The notes beneath the pieces were generated by a model. It saw nothing but the letters and a program-made list of their open reading frames with translations. It ran no database searches and was not told the origin of the DNA. Made by a program: the position numbers and the translations under genes. A stretch of 64,000 nucleotides of DNA from Methanotrichaceae archaeon (GTDB taxonomy: Archaea; Halobacteriota; Methanosarcinia; Methanotrichales; Methanotrichaceae). Shown here piece by piece: positions 1-9,197 of this stretch. Every line of letters begins with the position of its first letter. The first letter of the stretch is position 1. The stretch lies in assembly GCA_013178225.1 (NCBI GenBank), contig JABLXE010000001.1:1-64000 (forward strand), read 5' to 3'.

Positions 1-154
1 TTTGCCCATTCTTCCATGTATGGTTTATTAGGGTATACATGAATTTATGGTTTTCGATTCTAAGGAGATTATGATAGCGATATTCAAAGAAGAAGATGAT
101 ATTATACCCTAAATTGCGGAGTTAAGGTTATTACCACCTTTGAGGTAACTGAGA

Positions 155-385
155 TTGCCGAGACTTAGAGCAGTTTCCGGCGAAATCGTGATCAAGATCC
201 TGTGCAATCGTTTCGGATTTGCGGTTTCAGGACGATCTGGCAGTCATGTCAGGCTCTCCAAATTTACGGCAGAGGGCAAGATAGGAACTGTTGTGCCAGT
301 ACATGATGAGCTTAAAATAGGAACTCTAAAGGGAATTTTGAAACTGGCCAGGGTCGACCCGGAAGAATTTGCAGAATTTTTATAA
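155..385 (+). CDS. hicA: HicA-family toxin (mRNA interferase-like)
   Basis: This 76-residue protein has the small double-stranded-RNA-binding-like fold of HicA toxins, which cleave mRNA when not held by HicB. Family signatures visible are a VSGEIVIKIL-type start, the block GSHVRLSK around residues 29-36 carrying the catalytic histidine, VVPVHDELKIGTLKGIL around residues 46-62, and an acidic EEFAEFL tail. The start is TTG, chosen because GAGGT lies 9 bases upstream. No intact HicB is present on either side. The upstream frame ending at the TAG at 165-167 reads VKVITTFEVTEIAET, which could be the tail of a degraded HicB, but stops interrupt it before about position 100. A toxin without its antitoxin is probably inactive, or neutralised from elsewhere. 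The family call is confident; activity is not. Confidence 0.8.
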   Translation: MPRLRAVSGEIVIKILCNRFGFAVSGRSGSHVRLSKFTAEGKIGTVVPVHDELKIGTLKGILKLARVDPEEFAEFL

Positions 386-595
386 CCTACTTCATATCTC
401 AATCTCAAACAGCTCCTTGCTGAAGTCGATCTGCCTGGCCATCTTGCCCACAAGTGAAACGTTCTTTGAAATTCATAAAAATCATCTCCTGAAGAATACC
501 TTTTGACTGAGAACGAAAAAATGAAAAAGGGACGAAAAGGGGACAGAGGTTCTTCCCCCATCCCTTACCTCTCTGTACCCTTGCCGATCAACTAA

Positions 596-2510
596 TTACG
601 GCGTCACGATGTTGAACCAGAACTCGAACGAATCCAGCAGTGAGACCAGTTCTCTAACCTGATCTAGGCTGCCGTCAACCTTCACCTTGCCGTTCTTGAT
701 CTCTTCCTCCAGGGTGGATTCCTGTAGGACGATGTTGTTCAGTGCTGTCCGGGTCAGAGTCAGGGTGGCGCCGGCACTGGGGTCCTGCCGGTTCGGTGAG
801 TGGTTCAAGGCGGCATTGTTCAGGATGAGCACCTCCTTCTCACCGGTATCGGTGAAGTTCAGGTTGATGGAAATCTTCTTTCCCGCCGCCTTGGGGCCGT
901 TCAGGCGCACGCCTAAGTAATCGAAGAAGAGGTCAAGGCTCATGGCCCGTACCGAATCGGGACTTGCGGTGTTCGGTGCAGGCAATTGCTTTACGCCCTC
1001 CCGCAGTTCCTTGGCACCGGTCAGGTAGAAATTCCGCCACGGGCCGGACTCCGACTGGTAGCCCAGCTGCTCAAAGGCGTCGGCCAGCAGCTCACGCGCC
1101 GCCTCATGCTCCGGATCGGCGAAGACCGCATGTTTCACCACTTCCGCCACCCAGCGGTATTCTCCTTTGGCAAAGGCTGCAGTTGCCGCCTCCACCACTT
1201 TGTCCGTGCCGCCCATCATCTCCACGTATTTCTTCGCTGCCTCTTCAGGCGGCAGAGTGTACAGGGTGGCCGGATTGCCGTCAAACCAGCCCAGGTACTT
1301 GGTGTAGGTTGCCTTCACGTTGTGGTTGAGGCTCCCGTAATAAGGACGCATGGCCCAGTGGTTGGCCAGCTCCGGAGGGAATTCAATCTGCTCTGCGATC
1401 TCCACCGGCGTGTAGCCGTGGTTGGCCAGGCGCAGGGTCTGGTCATTGATATAGCGGTAGCCATCCCGTCCTTTTTCCAGCATTTCCAGGATGCGTTCAC
1501 GACCCCAGACCGGCCAGTGGTGCATCCCGTACATCACCTCTGCCTTGTCTCCCCACATGTCTATAGTCTGATTGAGGTACTTGGCCCACGCCTGCGGGTC
1601 GCGGCAGCTTGTGCCCCGCATGGAGTAGGTGTTGTGAAGGGTGTGGCAGCAGTTCTCAGCGGCAGTGAGCGCCTTTAGCTGCTCGATGAACCAGTGCATC
1701 TCTGCCGGAGCTTCGGTGTCCGGTGCCAGCAGGAACTCGAAATCCAGGCCGTCTATGTTCATCTTTTGCCCGGTCTCGGTGATCTCGTGGGTGGGCGGAA
1801 TCAGGGTGATGGTGCCGTTGGATGTGGTCATGCCCAGGCCGGTGCCGACCTGCCCTTTGGGGCTGGCGGGCAGCAGATTGCCGTACATATAGCTGGCGCG
1901 CCGGCTCATCACATTTCCTGCCAGCACATTTTCGGCCACGGCCGCTTTCAGAAAGCCGACCGGGGCACGATCATCACTCGACCGGCTTTGACATCATCTT
2001 CCGAGACCACACCCCTGACACCGCCATAGTGGTCTGCGTGGCTGTGCGAGTAAACAACAGCTACCACCGGCTTTTTAGGACGGTGCTGGTAATAGAGGTC
2101 AAGTGCCGCTCTGGCCGTTTCGACGGAAATGAGCGGATCAAAAATGATGAGGCCGGTATCCCCCTCCACGATGGTAATGTTAGAAAGGTCGGCGGTGCGA
2201 ACCTGGTACATCCTGTCCACGACTTTGTAAAGCCCACCCTTGATCACCAGCTGCGACTGCCGCCACAGGCTGGGGTTGACGCTGTCTGGAGCAGTTGGTC
2301 TTGCTTGATGAAGTTGAACAGGGACAGGTCCCAGACCACACGTCCGTTATCAGCCTTTATCACGCCGTCATTGGGCAGCGGGGCGATGAAGCCGCGGTTG
2401 GCCTCCTCGAAATCTCTCCGGTCTGCAAAAGGCAGTCGTTGCAGCAGTTTGGCATTGGCGGCTTTGGTCACCGCGGTTGCATCTTTTGGTTGTATATTCA
2501 TGATTTCCAC
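596..2510 (-). pseudogene. SdsA-type alkylsulfatase, interrupted by two frameshifts
   Basis: Three consecutive reading frames rebuild one metallo-beta-lactamase alkylsulfatase of about 650 residues, the usual length for SdsA1/YjcS enzymes, which hydrolyse primary alkyl sulfates such as dodecyl sulfate. Piece 1 (2510-2244) is the N-terminus. Piece 2 (2247-1948) carries the zinc motif [10 protein letters not shown]. Piece 3 (1939-596 and a few codons upstream) holds the rest, including GNVMSRRASYMYG and the C-terminal SCP2-like domain. At about 2303 the frame slips so that NFIKQ must be followed by [17 protein letters not shown], read in the next frame. At about 1946 PRSAF meets a TGA, while one added base gives [12 protein letters not shown]. 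Both lesions are therefore single missing bases. Either the gene is recently dead or the assembly has indel errors. Family assignment is secure. The enzyme has no signal peptide in piece 1. Confidence 0.85.
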
Positions 2511-2870
2511 CTTATTTTCTATATTACATCATCAAAAATCGCTCAGCTATATCTCCGATCCCAGCTAATATCGCCTTCACGGGACGTCGCCTTTCAGAGG
2601 GCCCGGACCTATGCCTTGCCCTTTTTTTCGCTTTGTGACTCGGGTCCGTCCATTTTGCCAGAGGGCTGTCGGTTGGTGACCGCTTCATCTGACTAACTAC
2701 ATTAATTTGTATATCTACGGCCATAAAGCTATAAAATATTTCTTCTTGTCAGCCTGGTGATGGCCTTCAAACGCTTCTGACCCAATTTCCAGTAGTTGTT
2801 CCGACGACGACAACGGTCGAATTGATAACGGCTGAGACCGCGTTATGGATTTTGCACCAATTGATGTAGA
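2511..2870. other. Gene-free stretch between alkylsulfatase and sulfate permease
   Basis: No convincing gene is seen here. On the minus strand, 2845-2730 contains a short open stretch rich in Arg and Asn (R-rich then NNYWKLGQKRLKAITRL) bounded by stops, which may be a tail of a degraded gene. It has no start and no family was recognised. The part next to the alkylsulfatase start is AT-rich and probably holds its promoter. Confidence 0.4.
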
Positions 2871-4583
2871 TCACCTCTTGGACTCAGCCAAATAGGCATC
2901 AACACCCTCACGCACCGACATGTAAAAGTGGTCTGTACCTATGGCGTCCTCCAGCCCGGACCGGTGAAGGATTTCCCGCACTTCCTTGTTCATGCGAGAG
3001 AAGCTCAGGTTGACGTTCGATCTGGTCAATTCATCGTGCAGCTTCTCCAGCATATCAATGGCGGTGGAGTCTATATCGGTTATGGACTCGGCATCGATTA
3101 AAACCATTCTGACGGCGGGATCATCTTCCACCAGCGAACGAACACAATTTCGAAAATTGGGAGCATTGGCGAAGAACAGCAGACCATCAAACCGCAGGAT
3201 GAGCAGGCCGGGATAAGTCCCGGCCCCAGGATAGTTTTTAATATTCCGGAAGATGTCTTTTCCGGGAACCCTGCCCAATACGGCCATTGATGGCGTTTTG
3301 ATCCTTCTTAGCAGCAGCAGTAGCGATAGCAGTACCGCTAAGACCAGTCCCGGAAGTATGCCCAGCACCAGCACACCCAGCAAGGCCACGGATGCCGCTA
3401 CAAAATCATCAAACCGAACTCTGTAGAGGCGCTTCAGCTTGGAGAAGTCGATCAAATGCCACACGGCATGAATGACTATGGCCCCGAGCGTAGCCTCAGT
3501 AAGGCTATGAAATAGTGGCGTCAAAGCCAAAATAGTAACGAGTACCATTGCGGCAAGAATAAGAGAGGACATCTGGCTCTTGACTCCGGCCTGGTCGCTG
3601 GCGGATGAACGGGACATGCTGCCGTCTACCACAAAGCCCTGAGACATCCCTGCACCCAGGTTAGCAAAGCCCAGGCCGATCATCTCTCGATTTGCGTCCA
3701 CTTCATATCCATGGCTTGTGGCATAAGATCTGGCAATGGCCACCGACTCCGAAAACGCCACCAGCACTATTCCTGCTGCCCCGGGCAGAAGCATAATCAG
3801 TTCTGAAAACGTTATGCCAGAAGGCATCCCAAATGATGGAAATCCCGTGGGGATGGACCCCACCACATGGACTCCAAAGGATTCCAAATCAAAGACAGAT
3901 GAGGCCATTATGCTCAGCACCATCACCGCGAGGGCAGCCGGTATTTTAGGAATGAACTTATGAACGGCAAAAAGAAGAAACAGGCTGATCATGCCGACGG
4001 CCAGTGTGGGAATGTGGGCCATTCCCAGGTCTCGGATGAAGAACCATACCTCTCGGAAAAAGCCCACATCTCCAACGCCGTAGCCGAGCATTTTGTCGAG
4101 CTGGCCGACCACGATGGTCAGAGCCAGGCCAATTATAAAGCCGGTCAGAACCGGATTGGACATGAAATCCACCAGGACCCCAAATCGCAGAAGCCCGGAT
4201 GCGACCAACAGGCCTCCGACCAGAACGGCCAGAACTTCGGCCAGGACTACGAACCGCTCTGGATCACCGGCTGCCACTGGAGCCACGACCAGTGCGGACA
4301 TGATGGCTACCGTGGAGCTGGGACCAACAGTCATGTGGCGGGAAGTGCCGAAGATGGCATAGCCTATTGCCGCAAGCGGAGCGGCATAGAGTCCTGCTTC
4401 AGGCGGAACTCCGGCCAGAGTTGCATAGGCCATTCCCTCCGGCACAAACAATGCCCACACGGTCAAAGCTGCTACAAAATCCCAGCGCAACCAGGATCTT
4501 TCGTATCTTGGAAGCCAATTAAGAATGGGCAGAAATGATTTAATGGTGGCCTTCAGTTGATGATTCTGTGGCTTCTTGGACAT
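2871..4583 (-). CDS. SulP-family anion (sulfate) permease with STAS domain
   Basis: This is an integral membrane transporter of the SLC26/SulP type with about a dozen hydrophobic segments followed by a C-terminal STAS domain. The signature at the first membrane segments reads ALFVPEGMAYATLAGVPPEA, followed by GTSRHMTVGPSSTVAIMSAL. The STAS part ends with VLIDAESITDIDSTAIDML, the loop expected around the regulatory Ser/Thr. Substrate could be sulfate, bicarbonate or another anion, since SulP sequence alone does not decide. Its place between an alkylsulfatase and an arylsulfatase favours sulfate or sulfate-ester traffic (inference). An ATG at 4583 is preferred over an in-frame GTG at 4595. The length of about 570 residues is normal. 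Confidence 0.9.
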   Translation of the reverse strand: MSKKPQNHQLKATIKSFLPILNWLPRYERSWLRWDFVAALTVWALFVPEGMAYATLAGVPPEAGLYAAPLAAIGYAIFGTSRHMTVGPSSTVAIMSALVVAPVAAGDPERFVVLAEVLAVLVGGLLVASGLLRFGVLVDFMSNPVLTGFIIGLALTIVVGQLDKMLGYGVGDVGFFREVWFFIRDLGMAHIPTLAVGMISLFLLFAVHKFIPKIPAALAVMVLSIMASSVFDLESFGVHVVGSIPTGFPSFGMPSGITFSELIMLLPGAAGIVLVAFSESVAIARSYATSHGYEVDANREMIGLGFANLGAGMSQGFVVDGSMSRSSASDQAGVKSQMSSLILAAMVLVTILALTPLFHSLTEATLGAIVIHAVWHLIDFSKLKRLYRVRFDDFVAASVALLGVLVLGILPGLVLAVLLSLLLLLRRIKTPSMAVLGRVPGKDIFRNIKNYPGAGTYPGLLILRFDGLLFFANAPNFRNCVRSLVEDDPAVRMVLIDAESITDIDSTAIDMLEKLHDELTRSNVNLSFSRMNKEVREILHRSGLEDAIGTDHFYMSVREGVDAYLAESKR

Positions 4584-4761
4584 CGTTTCGATCACTCGAT
4601 GACGAAAAATTTGGATGCGGCCATGGATCTTCCGCTCTGCTCTAAAAGCAGCAAATACTCTGTGCTAGCTCAACTGAGCGACCATCACTTCAACAACGAC
4701 TAGCGAAGCAACAGCTGCTCACACGGAGTCCAATTTGCTTCATAGCCGATACATTTTGTCC

Positions 4762-5268
4762 TCATCCTGTCGCTTGCTGGCCTTGGGGTGATAGCAGTTG
4801 TACTATAAGCTCCGGCAATACAGGGTGGCCGAGCAGCACATTCACTTTTAACTGGTTAATGAAGCCGTTCCCTTTAACCGATATTTCTTGATCGTCCAGC
4901 GCTTTGTTAAAAACGGCTACAGGATCCTCTGCCTCCTGGAGATTGGTGAGCGCGCTCTCGGCGACCTCAATTTCAATGGTCGGATCTTTCAACTCGCCAT
5001 CAACAGCCTCCTCCAGCTGGCCTTTTTTGGTTACAAGCCCAAAAGCATGTACTTTGTTGTCTTCTGTTATTATTCGAATGGCAATTCTGTTGTCGCCGAT
5101 CAGGGACTTATAGGCCTCGGGAAAATCCCCAACCGATTCATTGTAGGCCTGATTTAAGAAAGTAGAGTTTATATCTGAAACTTGTATGTTGGAAATGGTT
5201 GCACTCGATCCTGATGCACAGGTTACGCAGAGGGCAACAAGTGCAAATACGAAAACAAGAGATTTCAT
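4762..5268 (-). CDS. Secreted protein with SCP2-like domain
   Basis: This 168-residue protein starts with a clear signal peptide (MKSLVFVFALVALCVTCASG), so it should act outside the membrane. It has one Cys near the signal-peptide end, which might be a lipid anchor, but no standard lipobox was confirmed. The remainder resembles SCP2-type sterol/lipid carrier folds: the segment DPTIEIEVAESALTNLQ, then DPVAVFNKALDDQEISVKG, follows the usual pattern. No catalytic motif is visible. Alkylsulfatases of the SdsA type also end in an SCP2-like domain, so an exported lipid- or detergent-binding partner is imaginable, but that is inference. No strong ribosome site precedes the ATG; the upstream DNA is AT-rich. 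Confidence 0.65.
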   Translation of the reverse strand: MKSLVFVFALVALCVTCASGSSATISNIQVSDINSTFLNQAYNESVGDFPEAYKSLIGDNRIAIRIITEDNKVHAFGLVTKKGQLEEAVDGELKDPTIEIEVAESALTNLQEAEDPVAVFNKALDDQEISVKGNGFINQLKVNVLLGHPVLPELIVQLLSPQGQQATG

Positions 5269-5415
5269 ATTATTAAAATTACTTCTTGAAAGAATATAAG
5301 ACTTGTCGTGATGTCCCTGACATATTCTGATCCAACATTAACCGACAGATCGTTCCTCACCGAACAATCATCCTTTAAACGCAAGCAGAGCGCAGAATTG
5401 CGCTCCGCCAGCTGC

Positions 5416-7779
5416 TCACTGCTGGGCCATCAATCGGTGCATCTCAGCTTCGTCGTCCTTGATCAACTCTCCGCCCACATCCACGGTCACGCTGTGAATC
5501 TTGCCGTTGAAGGCAAACGGCGGCCGGTACGCGCCCTCCAGCACCGGCGCTCCAAAATCATAGCCGCATGAAAGCCCCTCGATGTCGTAAATGATTGGGG
5601 TGGTATATGGAACATCCTTGCTGGCAACGAGCTTGCCGTCGATATAAAGCTGGAAGCGACCGGGAGCGCCTTTGCCGCTGGAGAGATTCATTTTGCCGCT
5701 GGGCTCGAACTCAAAGCGCAGCTTGTGCCGTCCTTCGGGCAGATCGCTCTCGGCTGTAACTTCGAAGATGTCTTTTCCCACATAGTTCAGAGAATAGCAG
5801 AGCTTCTGATCCTTGACATAGAATACATAACCACCGCCGCCGCCCCCGTGGGCAAGGAGGACGCCGTTTGCGCCTCCTGCAGGGATATCTGCATCTGCTT
5901 CAATGCTGTGGGGTCGGTTCTGAACCGGCGGCGCTGCTAGCGCTGGAACAACCGATAGGTCAGGGTAATAAATGAAGCGAGTGCGAGGCACGGAGGTCTG
6001 CGGCCTTTCCGTAGCGATACGCGTTACTCCTGATCCATCTATGGGCAGAACTTTGTATTTGCCGGCCTCCACGTACCACAGCGTGATGAGCTCGATCAGC
6101 TTATCCCGGTGCTCGGTGGCCACATTCTTAGATTCGGTAGGGTCTATAGCAATGTGATACAGTTCCCAGCCTTTAGTATCGAGTTCGAGGAGATCCTCCG
6201 GCGTGATGGGAGAGCCAAGCTGATGTCCCTTAGAAGCGGCCTCGGCAATGCTCGGACCCGGCCAGGGGCACACTGCGCGCCAGCCCTTGTGATCTATGGC
6301 GCGGTGTCCGAACATTTCATAATACTGGGTCGTATGCTTTGAGGGCGCATCAGGCGAATCGAAGGTGTGGGCAAAGCTCACGCCTTCTAGCGGAGCCTGA
6401 GGTACGCCCCGGATGGTGCGGGGCGGAACGATGCCCAAAGCATCGAGTACCGTTGGCACCATGTCGATAGCATGGGCAAACTGGCGGCGTATCTCGCCCC
6501 TTGACTTAATGCTCTTGGGCCAGGCGACCACAAAAGCATCGCTGGCACCGCCCCGGTAGGTCTCGCGCTTCCAGCGGCGGAATGGGGTATCACCGGCCCA
6601 GGTCCAGCCCCATGGATAGTGGTTGTATGTTGTCGGGCTGCCAAGTTCGTCTATTCGGGCAAGGTTATCCTCGAAGTTCTCCGGAACGTTGTTGAAGAAG
6701 TAAAACTCATTGACTGAGCCGACGGGGCCGCCTTCAGCAGATGCGCCGTTATCGGAGATGATCATGATCAATGTGTTGTCCAGCTCGCCGATCTCTTCTA
6801 GGGTGTCCAGAATGCGCCCGAAATGATGATCGGTGAAAGATACAAAGGCCGCGTAGACCTCCATCATCCTTGCGTACAGCTTTTTCTGATCAGGAGAGAG
6901 CGAGTCCCATGCGGGCACGTCCGGGTCGCACTCTGCCAGCACTGCGTCGGCAGCCAATAGTCCCATATCCTTCTGGCGGGAAGAGACGACTTCACGATAG
7001 CGGTCCCAGCCCATGTCGAACTTGCCCCTGTATTTCTCGATCCATTCCTTGGGCACATGATGGGGAGCGTGGGCGCAGCCTGTTGCATAGTACAGGAAAA
7101 AGGGTTTTTCCGGGGCATTGACATGAGCATCTAAAATCATCTTGATGGCCTGGTCGGCCAGGTCTGCGCTGAGGTGGTAACCTTCTTCCGGAAGTTTGGG
7201 TTGTTTTAGTGATTTATTGTCCTCAGTTAGATCGGGATACCACTGATTAGTCTCGCCTCCCAGGAAGCCGTAAAAGCGCTCGAATCCCCGGCCCAAAGGC
7301 CAGCGGTGAAAGGGCCCTGCTGCGGTATTTTCCTCTGATGGAGAGAGGTGCCACTTGCCCACGCAAAAAGTGTTGTATCCGTGCAAGAGGAGCATCTCAG
7401 GCAGCATGCCATTCTCAAAGGGCATGCGGCCGTCGTATCCAGGGTAACCTGTGGCCATTTCCATGATGCAGGCAACTCCGCTGGAGTGGTGGTTTCTGCC
7501 AGTGAGGATGCAGGCGCGAGTGGGAGAGCACAGGGCAGTGGTGTGCATGTTCGCATAGCGCAGTCCCATTGCTGCCACCCGATCGATGTTGGGGGTATCC
7601 ACCAACCCGCCAAAGACCGAAAGCTGGCCATAGCCTACATCGTCCAGCACGAAAAATAGCACGTTCGGCGCACCTTCTCTGGCGCGAATCGGCTGCGGCC
7701 AGGCGGGAGACGAGTCTGCGGTTGTCCTTCCGATCTTGCCAGGGAAGCGAGTCCCCTGCTCATATTCAATAATTGACAT
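5416..7779 (-). CDS. Arylsulfatase (formylglycine-dependent, type I sulfatase)
   Basis: This cytosolic-looking enzyme of about 787 residues hydrolyses sulfate esters. The first metal-binding aspartates lie in FFVLDDVGYGQ (D46, D47). The maturation motif CSPTR at residues 84-88 shows that Cys84 should be oxidised to formylglycine, followed by ACILTGRNHH. The second metal site is IMIISDNGASAEGG, and a C-terminal beta-rich domain with VFYVKDQKLCYSLNYVG completes the long, bacterial AtsA-like architecture. The ATG at 7779 follows GAGAGGG at good spacing; an in-frame TTG at 7785 is less likely. No signal peptide is seen. No formylglycine-generating enzyme or anaerobic sulfatase maturase is present in this window, so maturation must depend on a distant gene. 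Sulfatases of this size are uncommon in methanogens, which suggests acquisition by transfer (inference). Confidence 0.93.
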   Translation of the reverse strand: MSIIEYEQGTRFPGKIGRTTADSSPAWPQPIRAREGAPNVLFFVLDDVGYGQLSVFGGLVDTPNIDRVAAMGLRYANMHTTALCSPTRACILTGRNHHSSGVACIMEMATGYPGYDGRMPFENGMLPEMLLLHGYNTFCVGKWHLSPSEENTAAGPFHRWPLGRGFERFYGFLGGETNQWYPDLTEDNKSLKQPKLPEEGYHLSADLADQAIKMILDAHVNAPEKPFFLYYATGCAHAPHHVPKEWIEKYRGKFDMGWDRYREVVSSRQKDMGLLAADAVLAECDPDVPAWDSLSPDQKKLYARMMEVYAAFVSFTDHHFGRILDTLEEIGELDNTLIMIISDNGASAEGGPVGSVNEFYFFNNVPENFEDNLARIDELGSPTTYNHYPWGWTWAGDTPFRRWKRETYRGGASDAFVVAWPKSIKSRGEIRRQFAHAIDMVPTVLDALGIVPPRTIRGVPQAPLEGVSFAHTFDSPDAPSKHTTQYYEMFGHRAIDHKGWRAVCPWPGPSIAEAASKGHQLGSPITPEDLLELDTKGWELYHIAIDPTESKNVATEHRDKLIELITLWYVEAGKYKVLPIDGSGVTRIATERPQTSVPRTRFIYYPDLSVVPALAAPPVQNRPHSIEADADIPAGGANGVLLAHGGGGGGYVFYVKDQKLCYSLNYVGKDIFEVTAESDLPEGRHKLRFEFEPSGKMNLSSGKGAPGRFQLYIDGKLVASKDVPYTTPIIYDIEGLSCGYDFGAPVLEGAYRPPFAFNGKIHSVTVDVGGELIKDDEAEMHRLMAQQ

Positions 7780-8048
7780 TTTCAAAGCCCTCTCCCGTTT
7801 ACATCCATCAGCCCAACCATCAAATTGGGTATTTTGACTGTTTTTTAAACATTTCCTATTATTACCGTGAGTACTTATTAATATTTTGTCAAGACGATAA
7901 ATCCTTAACTCAGCTTAGATGCTTTTGGCAAAATCAGAAAGCAGGTCGGCGCCAAAAGCCTCAGCAGGATGATCCCTGCAGCTGCCGAAAATAAGAGCAT
8001 AGGATTATTGAGATAAAAAATAATATGAGTTAAATAATTAACATGGCC

Positions 8049-8909
8049 TTAGAGGGAACCCTGGCTTCGCCTGCCAAGCTCTCCGGCAATGAGCATCAGC
8101 ATAACCAGCCCTATCAATGACACAACCATTATCTCAATCAAGACATCTGGATTGGCGGCAAAGTTGCTGGTGGCAATGGCAAATGCGGCCGCTAAATTTC
8201 GCTGACCTGTTCCAAGTGCCAGAACCTTTTTGGTATCTAAACTCTTTCCCCCCAATAAAAAGCCGGCAACCGTGGCGCCGACCACCAGAGCTATGGCCGC
8301 CAGAATTCCTCCGGTTCCAATAACCCCGAAGATCTCGCTGAAATAGGCCACAAAATATCCGATGAACGTCACCGCTAGAGACAGGTTGGTGGCCATGGTC
8401 ATAGTCGGTGTGAGGCCGATGGCGATCTCTTCGTACCTGGCCCGAACAAAGAGAGCGAGAGCCAGGGGGATCAACATCAACAAAATGAGGCTTTTGGCAA
8501 TATCCCAGGGACTGACCTGCACTCCGGATAGCACAAAGGGCAGGACTAGGGGCAGGAAAATAACCGTTGCCACCATCAGGAGGACCATCAGCCCGGCAGT
8601 GAAGGCCATATCGCCTTTGGCTACCTGCACCAGCTTGGGCAGAAATGGCGCGCCTGCCGCCATACCCACCAGAATTAGGCCGATTTGCAGCCCTTCCGAC
8701 AGAGGTACCACGCGTGCGATCGACAATGCCAGTATTGGAACAACTATGAAGTTGGCAGCCAGTGAAATCAGAACCAAACGCGTATTTTTCAGAGGGGTTA
8801 GGATCTGAGGAACGGTCAGGCTAAATCCCATCCCCAGCATGCTGGAAACTATGAACACCAGCACGCCTAATGTGCCTATTGCTATCAAAAAAGGATCTAA
8901 TTGGGGCAT
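8049..8909 (-). CDS. BASS-family (bile acid:Na+ symporter-like) transporter
   Basis: This 286-residue protein is almost entirely hydrophobic with about nine or ten predicted membrane segments. It carries BASS/SBF hallmarks: MLGMGFSLTVPQ near residue 25, VGMAAGAPFLPKL, and GTGQRNLAAAFAIA about 50 residues before the C-terminus, the conserved sodium-site region. Known substrates in the family include bile acids, pyruvate, pantoate and other organic anions, so a Na+-coupled organic-anion symporter is the safest call. Located beside sulfatases, it could move a sulfated or desulfated organic acid (inference). The ATG at 8909 is supported by AAGGAGC about 12 bases upstream. Confidence 0.85.
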   Translation of the reverse strand: MPQLDPFLIAIGTLGVLVFIVSSMLGMGFSLTVPQILTPLKNTRLVLISLAANFIVVPILALSIARVVPLSEGLQIGLILVGMAAGAPFLPKLVQVAKGDMAFTAGLMVLLMVATVIFLPLVLPFVLSGVQVSPWDIAKSLILLMLIPLALALFVRARYEEIAIGLTPTMTMATNLSLAVTFIGYFVAYFSEIFGVIGTGGILAAIALVVGATVAGFLLGGKSLDTKKVLALGTGQRNLAAAFAIATSNFAANPDVLIEIMVVSLIGLVMLMLIAGELGRRSQGSL

Positions 8910-9197
8910 AAATCATTGAGCTCCTTATGTTTACTCTATAAAGTCTTTTAAGATACATAAATTTATTGAAACTTATAATTAAGTAGTGAAGTACGGAAGA
9001 TCTTATTCGTGATCTTCTCTTAGGCATTACGACATGCATCTTAGGCCTCTGGTGATGATTTCCCGTGATGCGAAAACAACCGGTTGCACTGTCGCAGATA
9101 GGATCCGGAAGCTCGATTCGTGGCCGGCAAACCGCATATTCTTCGAACTGTTACAACTGGAATAACTATTTATTTTACTAAGGGTCACATAAATGAT

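Noticed and set aside
155-561. Minus-strand frame over the HicA gene (244-561)
   Set aside because: It is antisense to a recognised toxin gene and has no family pattern.
986-1678. 230-codon plus-strand frame opposite the alkylsulfatase
   Set aside because: It mirrors a well-matched enzyme; its composition (long runs of Pro, His and Arg) is typical of an antisense shadow.
2524-2724. 66-codon minus-strand frame ahead of the alkylsulfatase
   Set aside because: Basic, without a ribosome site or homology; the stretch is better read as leader DNA.
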